Shown here one piece after another: positions 23,117 to 32,447 of a DNA stretch of 64,000 nt (positions within the stretch are counted from its first letter, which is position 1; each line of letters begins with the position of its first letter). The stretch is taken from NCBI GenBank assembly GCA_033977485.1, contig CM066982.1, forward strand, positions 36,186,218-36,250,217. Direction: 5' to 3'. This DNA is from Hydrangea macrophylla. Taxonomy: Eukaryota; Streptophyta; Magnoliopsida; Cornales; Hydrangeaceae. Under the pieces are notes generated by a model. That model made no database searches. It saw only the letters and a program-made list of their open reading frames with translations, and was not told where the DNA came from. The position numbers were made by a program, and so were the translations under genes.

Positions 23117-23591
23117 AAACTAAAATAAAGAAAAAGAAACTAAAAACAAAGACTGCCTAAAACAAAAGAAACAAATAGCAATCACGCAAATAAGACGACA
23201 AGCAAGCACACAGTACTACTATGATGCATGAATATTATCCTGTAATGCAATGACCGCGTCAAGCCCAGCGCCCCGGGTTTCCTAGCTAATGCAGTGCAAT
23301 TCACCCTAAACTAATGCAAATAGTGCGTTACAGCGCCCTGACTTACAGTGATTGGATGCGAAGTTAAAGCGAGCAATTTACTTAATTTTTATTTATTTTA
23401 TTTACGTAAGCTCCTTTGATGTAATTAGCTACTCCACTCGGAAACGTTGGAATTTGATGACTCGACAACCTATAAAATAAAAGAACAAGTTAGTAATTTA
23501 AAATAAAAACGGAAAATAAGAAGAATAAAAACTAATATAATATTTATGAATTAACTAAACTAAGATTATAAAATTAAAGGTAGTAATGCAA
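23117..23591. other. Leader of element J
   Basis: Sequence between the primer site and the gag start. AT-rich, no motif recognised beyond a short GC patch (AGCGCCCCGGG near 23268-23278). Confidence 0.4.
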
Positions 23592-23609
23592 TCCCCGGCA
23601 ACGGCGCCA
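23592..23609 (-). other. Primer-binding site of element J
   Basis: TGGCGCCGTTGCCGGGGA on minus, an 18-base match to the 3' end of plant tRNA-Asp, the usual primer of Athila-like elements. It adjoins a truncated LTR. Confidence 0.9.
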
Positions 23610-23615
23610 AAAATT

Positions 23616-23805
23616 CCGCGCGCGCGAGCTGACTTTTTCAGCTTCTTTTCTTCTGCTTTTTCACCCTGTTTAGCCTGATACACTTGATTTCTTCCAAAAC
23701 CTGTCAGAAAATAGAAAACGAAGTAAAACTATACAAAAACAGGATAAAAAGATACTAACAAAGGCTCGTTAAGGCGTATAAATAGGATTTGTTCTCTCCC
23801 GATCA
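23616..23805 (-). repeat. 5' LTR of element J, truncated to 190 bp
   Basis: Matches 17662-17851 of the 3' LTR. The remaining 1116 bp, including the end that should abut the primer site, are missing. The break falls in the CpG block CCGCGCGCGCGAG at 23616-23628, six bases from the primer site. Confidence 0.88.
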
Positions 23806-24804
23806 ATATCCAACCATTGATGATTTGTATCGATGAAAACAAGTTCAACACCGCCCTTTTGAACATGATCTCCAATGAAATGGTGTCTAATCTCAATGTG
23901 CTTAGTTCTAGAGTGTTGAATGGGATTATTAGAAAGACTAATTGCACTAGTGTTATCACATCTAAGTGGGATGTGATCAAAGAGAAGTCCAAAGTCTTCT
24001 AATTGTTGTTTCATATAAAGAACTTGTGCCCAACAACTACCGGCGGCTATATATTCGGCTTCCGCCGTGGATAAAGCTATGAAATTTTGTTTCTTACTAA
24101 ACCAAGAGACTAGGGAGTATCTTGAAAAGTGACACGTGCCACTTGTGCTCTTGCGATCCACTTTGCAATCGGCAAAGTCCGCATCCGAATAACTAACTAA
24201 GTCAAAGGGAGTGTTCTTAGGATACCATAAACCTAAGTCAATAGTGCCTAACAAGTATCTAAAAATGCGCTTAACGGCTACAATATGTGATTCTCTAGGT
24301 GAGGATTGGAATCTAGCACAAAGACACACACTAAAGCGGTGAGAAAAAGCAAACTACCTATCATGCCACGAAAATTTTTTGTATCAAGAAGTTTTCCGAA
24401 TTCATCTTTGTCAAGCTTGAGAGATGAACTCATTGGAGTTGCAATAGGTTTGCAATTTTCAAAACCAAATCTTTTCAACAAATCTTTAATGTACTTAGAT
24501 TGGTTTATGAAAATGCCATCTTATGTTGCTTGATTTGTAAACCAAGAAAGAAATTTAGTTCTCACATCATGCTCATTTCAAATTCATCTTGCGTGCAGTT
24601 TACAAATTCCTCACACATTTTTTCATTTGTAGCACCAAAGATGATATCATCCACATAGATTTGAATAAGTAGTATATCATTGTGTGAATGTTTAATAAAA
24701 AAAGTGGTGTCAATTTCTCCTCGAGTAAATCTAAGATCAAGCAAATACTTGCTAAGACTATCATACCAAGCACGAGGAGCTTGTTTTAAACCAAATGGAG
24801 CCTT

Positions 24805-26355
24805 TCAAAGTTTAAAGACATGATTGGGAAATTGTGAACTTTCAAATCTGGAAGGTTGCTTGACATAGACTTCTTCCACTATAAAACAATTTAAAAAGGC
24901 ACTTTTTACATCCATTTGAAAAAGATTGAAATCTTTGTGGCAGGCAAAAGCAAGTAACATTCTAATGGCTTCTAATCTTGCTACGGGAGCATAGGTTTCT
25001 TCATTGTCTATTCCTTCTTCTTGGGTATACCCTTGGGCTACCAATCTAGCCTTATTTCTAACCATAACTCTGGATTCATCCTTCTTATTCCTAAACACCC
25101 TTTTGGTTCCTATGATGGAATAATCATTTGGTCTAAGAACTAAAGTCCAAACTTTGTTTCTCTCAAATTGGTTCAACTCTTCTTGCATAGCCATAATCCA
25201 ATTATCATCTTGCTCAGCTTTCTCTATATTTTTAGGTTCTTTTTTAGAAAGGAAAGCTAGATTGTTGCAAATATTTCTAAGAGAGGATTTAGTAGCAATT
25301 CCTTGATCGGGGTCACCTATGATTTGATCTATGGGGTGACTAGGGAAGGTCTTCCAATCTATAGGGAGGGCATCTCTAACGTTGTCCCTAGGATGCTCTA
25401 GAGGGATAGGGGAACCTTCCTTAGGCTTTTCTAAAGGTAGGGAGTATGAAGTACTAGCTCCATCTAGACATTCTACAACAACATCATCATCATCATCTTT
25501 TCTTCTAAAGGGATTTGCCTCATCAAAAACTACATGCATGGACTCTTCTACAACCAAGGTCTTCTTAGTAAAAACTCTATATGCCTTACTTATTTGTGAA
25601 TAACCCAAGAATGTACCCTCATCCAACTTAGCATCAAACTTACTTAAGTTATCCTTATTATTCAAGATGAAGCACTTACAACCGAAAACTCTAAAGTAAC
25701 CAATGTTAGGTTTTTTACCCTTCCAAAGCTCATAGGGAGTCTTACCAACATTATTTCTAATAACAACACGATTAATAACATAACAAGAAGTGCTAGTTGC
25801 TTCGGCCCAAAAGTATTGAGGCAAAGAGTGTTCATTCAATAAAGTTCTTGCTATTTTTTGAAGTGATCTATTTTTCCTTTCAGCAACACCATTTTGGTGA
25901 GGAGTTCTTGGTGCCGAAAAATTATGTCCAAAACCATTTTCATCACAAAGCATTTTCATCACATAAATTTGAAATATCTTTATTGTCATATTTTCTTCCT
26001 CTATCACTTCTAAAATTGTTGATGGCATACCCTTTTTCATTTTGAATTCTTTTACAAAATTTGGGTAAGCCTCATTTTTATGAGCAAGAAAAATGACCCA
26101 TGCAAATCTTGAGTAATCATCAACAATTACGAATGCATACACTTTGCCACTCATACTTGCTACATGATTAGGACCAAATAAATCCATATGAAGCAATTCA
26201 AGGGGTCTACTAATAGAGATCTCCATTTTCTTTTTGAAAGAAGTTTTTATTTGTTTTCCAAGTTGACAAGCATCACAAATCTTATCCTTAACAAACTTTG
26301 TTTTTGGTAAACCTGTGACTAAATCATTCTTTGATAAATTTGAAAGAAGATCCAT
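24805..26355 (-). pseudogene. Copia D GAG-pre-integrase, integrase and RT N-terminal half
   Basis: A 516-residue open frame begins in the pre-integrase zinc region (CDACQLGKQIKTSF, near 26275-26230). It continues through LLHMDLFGPN and AFVIVDDYSRFAW (first catalytic Asp) and SAPRTPHQNGVAERKNRSLQ (catalytic Glu). The integrase C terminus follows (KKPNIGYFRVFGCKCFILN, GYSQISKAYRVF), then the RT start (WIMAMQEELNQFERNKVW, KARLVAQGYTQEEGID, FQMDVKSAFLN). The segment that should hold the second catalytic Asp (about 26045-25985) is read out of frame between compensating indels; the SDRG motif is visible in another frame. A stop at 24805 separates this from the RT palm. Confidence 0.92.
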
Positions 26356-26370
26356 ACTAGCATGTCCTAA

Positions 26371-26808
26371 TCATCTATACCAAAGCCAACTAGTTTCACT
26401 CAACATGGCAAAGCATTTAACATCTTGAGAAGAGATGTCATCAAAATCAATGGTATAAACATTTTCATCTCGATATGCAATAAATAACACTTTATCATCT
26501 TTAGCATTCATAATCATGTAATAATTTGATTCACATACAACTTTAAAACCTTTATCACATAATTGACTAATGCTCAACAAATTGTGTTTAAGATCATCAG
26601 CTAGTAACACATTTTCAATAGCTAAAGAGGAGTTCTTACCAACTTTACCTATGATGATGATTTTCCCTAGGAGTTGTCTCCGAAGGTGACGTTTCCACCA
26701 TCCTTGGGAGGGAGAGAGAGAGGAGAACTTTGATTTATGTCTGGTCATGTGTCTAGAGCATCCACTATCCAAGAACCATCTATCCTTGCTTGAGGATTTT
26801 AAGAACAC
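26371..26808 (-). pseudogene. Copia D protease
   Basis: The minus frame contains WFLDSGCSRHMT (near 26775-26740), the active-site motif of plant copia proteases. VLLADDLKHNLLSISQLCDKGF follows, leading into the pre-integrase region. The stretch between DSG and the second motif is altered (SQGWWKRHLRRQLL), indicating a local frame change. The frame ends in a stop just before integrase. It would process Gag-Pol in the particle. Confidence 0.88.
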
Positions 26809-28414
26809 CTATAAAACAATCTTAAGTAACCGTCTTTGGTACCCAATATTTGTGGGTCCACTTTTGTTAGCAAAGGGAGGTGTGGTTCCCTTTTCAATCC
26901 AAACCATAGTGGTCTTTCTCCTATTTGGATATTTATAGTTCACATATCCCTTTCTCATGCAATAATGACAAGTCACATAAGGATTGAAATTGCTTGAAGT
27001 GAATCCTTTTGTAAAAATGCTTTGATGAGATTTGTTTGAAGAACTAGAACTAGTACAAGCATCACTTGAAAAGAAATTGTTGTACTTCTTTTCTTTGTAG
27101 GTAGGATTAAAACCCAATCTGGCTTTATCATAAATACATCTGTGTTTTCCTAAAAGTATATTTAAATTTTGCTCTCCATTAGTGAATTTTGCTAAAGTTT
27201 TAGTCAAGTCTTCAACTTGTTTCTTCAACTCAATAATTTCTTTTTCAAAATCATTTGAAGGAATGCTTCTTGAAGCAAGCATTTCATTTTCTTTTCTCAA
27301 AGATTCATTTTGTGATTTTAATTCACTAAGTTCATTTGAGAGCAAAGAAAAATTCATTTTGAGAGCAAGGTATATGGTTCCCAAACTTTCCAATTCCTCA
27401 TGCAATTCATCAAATGCATTTTGAAGTTCATCACAGTTATGAGATTCATTACAAGAGTCATAGTTAGAATCTACCTCATCACTTTCATGTGCCATGAGAC
27501 AAATATTTACAACTTCCTCATCACTTGATTCATCTTCGGATGTCTCATTTTTAGAATCATCCCAAGTTGTTGCCTTCATTGCCTTCTTCGCCTTTTGCTT
27601 AAAGTTCTTCCTTAACAATGGGCAATCGGCTTTGATGTGTATGGGCTTTTTGGACTTGAAGGTGATCATGGCTATTTCATCATCTTCATCACTATCATCA
27701 TCTTGGTCATTTGAAGCCTTAAGACCAAGGTTGTTTTTTTTTTTTCATTGTCGAAGACGGCCAATTCCATTTCATGAGTGATGAGAGATCCTATGAGTTG
27801 TTCTATTGAAAGCCTTGAAAGTTCTTTTGCTTCTCTAACCGCCGTGACCTTTGGTTGCCAATGCTTTGGTAGAGACTGAAGCACTTTCTCAATCATCTCT
27901 TCCTTAGGATATACTCTGCCAAGATTTTTCAAACTATTAGTAATAGTAGTAAAGCAAGTAGACATTTCACTAATAGTTTCATTAGGAAGCATTTTGAACA
28001 TTTCATATGATTGACAAGTAAACTAATCTTAGACTTCTTAACTTGGTTGGTTCCTTCATGAGTAACTTCTAATTTATCCCAAACTTTTTTAGCCGATTCA
28101 CATGAAGAGATTCTATTGTACTCATCAGGATTTAAGCCACAATATAAGAGATTCATAGATATAGCATTCATTTGGATGAGTTTCTTATCACTATCAACAT
28201 ATTCATCTTCCATTTTAGGAATGCTTTTGGTGCCTACGATCTTAGTTGGAACATAAGGTCCTTTGACTACGATTTGCCATAAATCGAAGTCTTGAGCAAT
28301 AATGTAAATTCTCATCCTATTTTTCCAATAAGCAAAATTTGTTCCATTAAAACAACGAGGTCTTTGGGATGATTGTCCCTCAACATATGTGATATTAGTA
28401 TTGGTGTTTTCCAT
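26809..28414 (-). pseudogene. Copia D gag (nucleocapsid with coiled coil and degenerate zinc knuckle)
   Basis: It starts MENTNTNITYVEGQSSQRP at 28414, with FNGTNFAYWKNRMRIYI typical of copia gag (UBN2/retrotran_gag type). The frame shifts near 28000-28020 and again near 27670. LPKHWQPKVTAVREAKEL (about 27870-27820) is the conserved gag middle. The 27669-26809 part has an acidic linker, a Glu/Leu/Lys coiled coil (about 27420-27180) and CHYCMRKGYVNYKYP (about 26975-26930). That knuckle lacks the expected His and last Cys of CCHC. The product would be the particle shell protein that binds element RNA. Confidence 0.9.
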
Positions 28415-28458
28415 ATGATCTTAACTCTAAGATATGTGAAATCAATACAAAAGCCCTT

Positions 28459-28470
28459 GCTCTGATACCA
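28459..28470 (-). other. Primer-binding site of element D
   Basis: TGGTATCAGAGC on minus, complementary to the 3' end of plant initiator tRNA-Met, two bases inside the 5' LTR. Confidence 0.9.
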
Positions 28471-28472
28471 AT

Positions 28473-29611
28473 TGTTGGCCCAAAAGTAATCCTTAGAGAG
28501 GGAAGGGGAGGGGAGGGTGAATAAGACTACTAGCAATTAATGGAAAATTAAAAATTATAGCAAGCATAAAATTAATTATGACAAAAACTAAATAGTGAGA
28601 GGGAGAGGAACACTTGCAAATCAAGTTTTTCAAATGGTTCGGCAATCCGCAATCCGCGGCCTACGTCCACCCCTCAAGAACACCTCTTAAGGATTCCACT
28701 AATCAATCTTCTTTGGATGAAGATCAAATCGCTCCTTACAAGTTCTTTCTTGAACTCCTTTACACCTCCAATGAATAATCCCTTTACTTGGAACAAGGGT
28801 TACACCAACCCTCCTTACAACTTCAAGGATATAATAAAGTTTGATTACAACTAAATAACACTCTCTTGTAGAGTAAATAGAAACAATAAATGCTCACACT
28901 GAAAGCTCTCAAGGAATTACAAAATTATAAAGAGAGCTAAAATAGTGAATCTCAAATAATTAGGGCTTGAATCTTTGATTGCAAAAAGTGAGTATTGAAT
29001 AAGAGTAATGAATGTCCCAACAACTAATTTGAACTAAGTATATATACTCTCTCTTGAAAATCTGAACATTTAAGGTAGTTGGGAGAATTAAATGCTAAAG
29101 CAAAAACAGAGAAAAAGAGCCGTTACTATTTCTGGGCAATAATCCAGTCTACTGGGCTCACGGTTCAGTCGACTGCACTTTCAAACTTAATGTATTGCAC
29201 CATTAAAATAGTCGACTGAAAATGGGTCCGATCGACTGAAGATGGTGAAGCAGAATGCTTATTTTTCTTGCAAAAATCAGTCGACTGTGAGACATGTCCA
29301 GTCGACTGAAAAATGAAGGGTCCAATCAACTGAATAATAATCCAGTCGACTATTTTCCATGTGAAAAATAGTATTCTTATTAAAGTTTGTTCAATTTTAA
29401 GCCCTTGTCTTTGAGATTCAACCTAACTAACTTTACACAAATCTTACAAGAATAATACAAGATAGAAATAATCATCCTCAAGGCTTCCATGGGATATCCA
29501 TCATCATTATAAGTCTCTGTTTGGACAACACACTAAATGAAATCATAAGTACTCAGCTTCATAGTTTGTTAATCCTCAAAATTACTTAAGGTAGAACCCT
29601 TGGGGCTAACA
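28473..29611 (-). repeat. 5' LTR of copia element D (right copy)
   Basis: TGTTGGCCC...GGGGCTAACA, 1139 bp, paired with 12833-13966. It has a shorter G-rich start (GAGAGGGAAGGGGAGGGGAG) than the other LTR. It contains the GTCGAC array 29143-29353. Confidence 0.92.
29143..29353. repeat. GTCGAC palindrome cassettes in the right LTR of D
   Basis: Eight copies or variants of CAGTCGACTG. Examples are the pair CAGTCGACTGTG / CCAGTCGACTGA near 29279-29311 and the pair GTCGACTGAA / CGATCGACTGA near 29212-29240. Members of a pair are 8-12 bp apart. Confidence 0.85.
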
Positions 29612-30310
29612 CACATGTTAAGCATTCAATCATGTTTAGATTTCTCACTAAGCGTAATGCTTAAGAAAATCTTTTTCCTTTTCTATTGTGGTAAATAATA
29701 ACCACCACAGGTTCGGAGCAATGCTCGGAGAGGAAATGAAGTGCGATGGGAGAGATGGGGGATATTTGAGTTTGTTCATGTGTTTTTCCACTTAAACTTG
29801 TAATAGGTTGTAAGATGTACTTCCTTTAATGGTGATATTGGTATTTTGTTGTATTCGTGAGACTTTGATCCTTTAACTTGTCATATGGTAGTTTCAGAAC
29901 TTGATTTGGTAAAATCCATGTAAATTTCTTATGTTTTGGTGGATGTGTGCAAGTTATTAAGTTAGACCATTTTGGAAAGTCTGGATGTTGTCACAAGTAT
30001 TGTCGACAAGTTCCTTTCATTTGTATAATGATGGTTATGGTTTGAGTTCATGCTCAACATGTTTTATGAACTTTTGATAAGAATTGAGTTTTAAAGCTTG
30101 TTTTGGTTCAAAGAGTTGAATTCATGGTGTTTGATCCAATTGTGGTTGTGTTTTTGCTCTACATAGTTGGTTAATGTTTAAAAAGGTTTGGGAGTATTTG
30201 AAATGTTTTCCCAAGGTTTCTTGAGGTTTGGTTTGGTTTAGGCATGATTGGATATGTTTGGAATTGTTGAACAGGGAATTTCTACTATAAAATTGAGTTT
30301 TGTAGAAATT

Positions 30311-30414
30311 GGATCGATCCGGGCCTTGAGCAGATCGATCCGGAGCAGCTAGGTTAGGCAGAAATGTCATTTTTCTAAAATCGGATGGATTCGGGTTTGG
30401 GCGGATCGATCTGC
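30311..30414. repeat. GATCGATC palindrome cassette in LTR C
   Basis: Two pairs: GGATCGATCCGGG / GATCGATCCGG (about 10 bp apart) and CGGATGGATTCGGG / GGATCGATCTGC (about 7 bp apart). They are split by a 40-bp spacer containing GGCAGAAATG. CGAACATAACTCTCTC follows at 30450-30466. Confidence 0.8.
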
Positions 30415-30727
30415 AGGTCTGTTTCCAGCCAGACGGCTTTTACGAAAACGAACATAACTCTCTCTAGAAAATTCGAATTCGTGTGCCATTTTTTTGCGTT
30501 AGAACCGGGGCTCAAAGACCTATGTTTTGGTATAAAATTTGGTATACTTTATTAATGACCATTTTGCCCTTGAGGCTATTTTGTCACAATAGAGGTCTTT
30601 TACATTGTTAAACATATGTGTTTCTTAATATTTCGCATGTTTCTTGGGTAAGTAGTATAATTGAGCACTTGTAGCATTGTTTCACGTGTCCTAATCTACA
30701 CGAGGCGGGTTGGGGTGTGAGAAATGT

Positions 30728-31289
30728 TTAGTATCTTATTTTTGGTTTAATATTTCAATTTATTTATATTTTATTAGCTTAGTTGTACTAAACTTTGTTA
30801 TTTTGCAGATTCCAAGAATTCAATCCCAACTATTATTATGAGAAGAAAAAGTGTATTAATATTAGTTTTCACTCTTACCTTGGTGTTATGACTTTAATCT
30901 TAATTAGACGATAATTGTGTACATCTATTTAATCTTTCTTTAAAATTAATTTAGAAGACAGTTTCAATTCCAAAAATGGTAGGTTAAAACTTTAATTGGG
31001 AACATGTAATAAAAACTTAGAAATCACATCTGTGCACTAATCTTAAATGGGCAGATTTATCTAGATGGGCTATTTTTCCATTGTGGCCAAAAATATCTAT
31101 AGTTTATGGCTATTTAACATATTTATAGACTATGACTATATTGGACTTTAAAAGATTACGTATCTGAAATACGAATTTTATTGTCAAATTATGCCCTTTG
31201 TCATAAGAAACACCTAGCATACAAAACAATTTATTTAACAATGTTTATATTTCAAGTATGTGTATACATATATTTCTATCCATTAATGG
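30728..31289. other. AT-rich flank between LTR C and R1
   Basis: No coding or structural motif recognised. It is the host sequence into which LTRs B and C inserted: removing both joins 8718, 11588-11599 and 30728 onward. Confidence 0.4.
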
Positions 31290-31400
31290 ACATGCAATCG
31301 TGTAGAGGTAGAGTAGTGGGGATTAAGCGCCGAATAACCCACGTCTGCTGGCTTGAGTTTGAACCTGGCTACTGCCCTATTGACTCTTTATTTTTCTTTA
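31290..31400 (+). repeat. Possible tRNA-derived SINE fragment
   Basis: A box-A-like AGGTAGAGTAGTGGG (31306-31320) is followed 40 bp later by a box-B-like GAGTTTGAACC (31355-31365). A T-rich tail follows from 31386. The spacing fits an RNA polymerase III promoter of a plant SINE. No cloverleaf fold is evident, so it is not a tRNA gene. Confidence 0.35.
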
Positions 31401-31454
31401 AACTAAACGACATTGTTTCAAATCAAACCTGACACACTTGATATGACTTCATCT

Positions 31455-32007
31455 AGTAAAGTTTATTTTCAAATAAAGAGTCACTCTGTTTAAAAATGCC
31501 AAACCCTTTCAGCACAAAAGTTGTGCGATCTAGTGTTGATTTTCATATTCCCAATCCATTTAAATCATTTCTCCCAAGTTAATTAATATTTCTTGTTTTT
31601 AGATAATTTAGATTAAATATTTGTATTATTTTTACCTTTCTCTATGATAAAATCCAAAATTTTCATTTCATGTGAATCTAGCTTTTATTTCTTTTTCTTC
31701 CTTTTCTTCCTTTTCTTACTAGCATCTTAGTTGGTTTAGTTTGTAATTTTAAAATCTTTACCGTAAACTACTTAAAAAAAAGCTTTTAATTAGTTTTACT
31801 CCAAAAATATAAGGACTAATAGTTTAGGAAAAGATCAAAAAATCCATCATCTTTTATTTTCTTTTTAAGGACAAAATAGTTACTTTCTATCTAAAAATTT
31901 TTTTACCGTTCCCTGTGGGTTCGACCTGGTCTTACAAGAACTTTATTACTTGTACGATCACCTACACTTGGGTGTTAATAAGAAAACACGTTAGTGAGGT
32001 GTTGTCA
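31455..32007 (+). repeat. 5' LTR end of element E, including repeat R1 right copy
   Basis: It ends ...GGTGTTGTCA at 32007, seven bases before an Athila-type primer site. The last 110 bp (TTCCCTGTGGGTTCGACC, then CCTACACTTGGGTG) are typical of Athila-like LTR ends. 31455-31790 is repeat R1, shared with 8104-8440. The left end of the LTR is not resolved. Confidence 0.65.
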
Positions 32008-32013
32008 AGTTTT

Positions 32014-32031
32014 TGGTGCTATTGCCGGGGA
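32014..32031 (+). other. Primer-binding site of element E
   Basis: TGGTGCTATTGCCGGGGA differs from the perfect site in J at two positions (C to T and G to A). The changes are consistent with decay. Confidence 0.85.
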
Positions 32032-32447
32032 ACAGCTAAAATAAATAAAAAAAACAAATAATTAAAGTTAGGTCTAAAAATATTTCTCCCACTATATATA
32101 TACCTATTCTATCTTATAAAAATCTAGGTTTTTTTTATAAATAATTAAAAATAATAAAAAAAATATATAGATTATTTTTTTTTGAGAAATATATATTCAT
32201 AAGTATGTACTTGTCCATCTTCTAAAAAAAAGAGAAAGACATGTATATATACATGTATAAACCTATTGTCTAAAAAATATAAAAAATAATATATTTTTTT
32301 TTACTTAGTTGTAAGTAATAATAACAACATTTTTAAAACATGTTGTCTTTTACTTCATATGTCCTTAGATACTATTGAAGTTTTATATTAAGTACCACAT
32401 AATCTAATATTTCTAGTGATTCATCTAGTATACAATTTCCTAGAATA
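32032..32447. other. Leader of element E
   Basis: Strongly AT-rich sequence between primer site and gag, with A and T runs and TATA repeats. No feature recognised. Confidence 0.4.

Larger units (their letters stand above)
16546..23805 (-). mobile_element. Element J: Athila-type gag-protease-only retrotransposon inserted in D, TSD ATATC
   Basis: It begins TGATGTTG and ends CTCCCGATCA, flanked by perfect ATATC (16541-16545, 23806-23810). On minus it has a truncated 5' LTR, a perfect 18-base tRNA-Asp primer site, gag-protease, a long non-coding 3' region, a polypurine tract and a 1306-bp 3' LTR. The primer site and the protease motif DLGASVNLLPY place it with Athila-like gypsy elements. I see no RT, RNase H or integrase motif in any frame between 17862 and 20431. 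It is therefore non-autonomous and would need enzymes from a partner. Confidence 0.9.
16315..24744 (-). pseudogene. Copia D RT catalytic half and RNase H, interrupted by element J
   Basis: The RT palm is at 24744-24562 with IYVDDIIFGA (near 24660-24630). A frame with CKPIATPMSSSLKLDKDEFG follows (24481-24278). RNase H lies at 24329-23811 (SYSDADFADCK, STAEAEYIAA, RCDNTSAISL). It is cut after FIDTNHQWLDI by J at 23806/16545 and resumes as DIFTKPLQEDLF at 16546-16490. Excising J with one ATATC copy restores the family motif HQWLDIFTKPL exactly, which proves the nesting. The frame then runs open to a stop at 16315, past the usual end of copia pol and through part of the GTCGAC array. Several frameshifts make it non-functional. 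Confidence 0.9.
12833..29611 (-). mobile_element. Element D: Ty1/copia SIRE/Maximus-like retrotransposon, split by element J, TSD CACAT
   Basis: LTRs at 12833-13966 and 28473-29611 are bounded by perfect CACAT duplications (12828-12832, 29612-29616). On minus, the order after the 5' LTR is tRNA-iMet primer site, gag, protease, integrase, RT, RNase H, an extra ORF, polypurine tract and 3' LTR. Integrase before RT marks Ty1/copia. Without J the element is about 9.5 kb. That length, an LTR near 1.1 kb, a coiled-coil gag and an ORF after pol fit the SIRE/Maximus lineage. The lineage is inferred from architecture. All coding parts have stops or frameshifts. Confidence 0.92.
11600..30722 (+). mobile_element. 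Element C: solo LTR, Ty3/gypsy, split by element D
   Basis: The left part 11600-12832 begins TGTAACACCC. The right part 29617-30722 ends GGTTGGGGTGTGAGA, one base from the usual GTGACA end. Removing D and one copy of its CACAT duplication rejoins a 2.34-kb LTR. Flanks are AAGGT (11595-11599) and AATGT (30723-30727), an imperfect 5-bp duplication with one mismatch. No gag or pol lies inside, so it is read as a solo LTR. It carries a GATCGATC cassette at 30311-30414. The imperfect duplication and altered last bases suggest it is old. Confidence 0.65.

Noticed and set aside
31301..31372. Functional tRNA gene
   Set aside because: Only box-like words are present. No acceptor, anticodon or T-stem pairing can be drawn.
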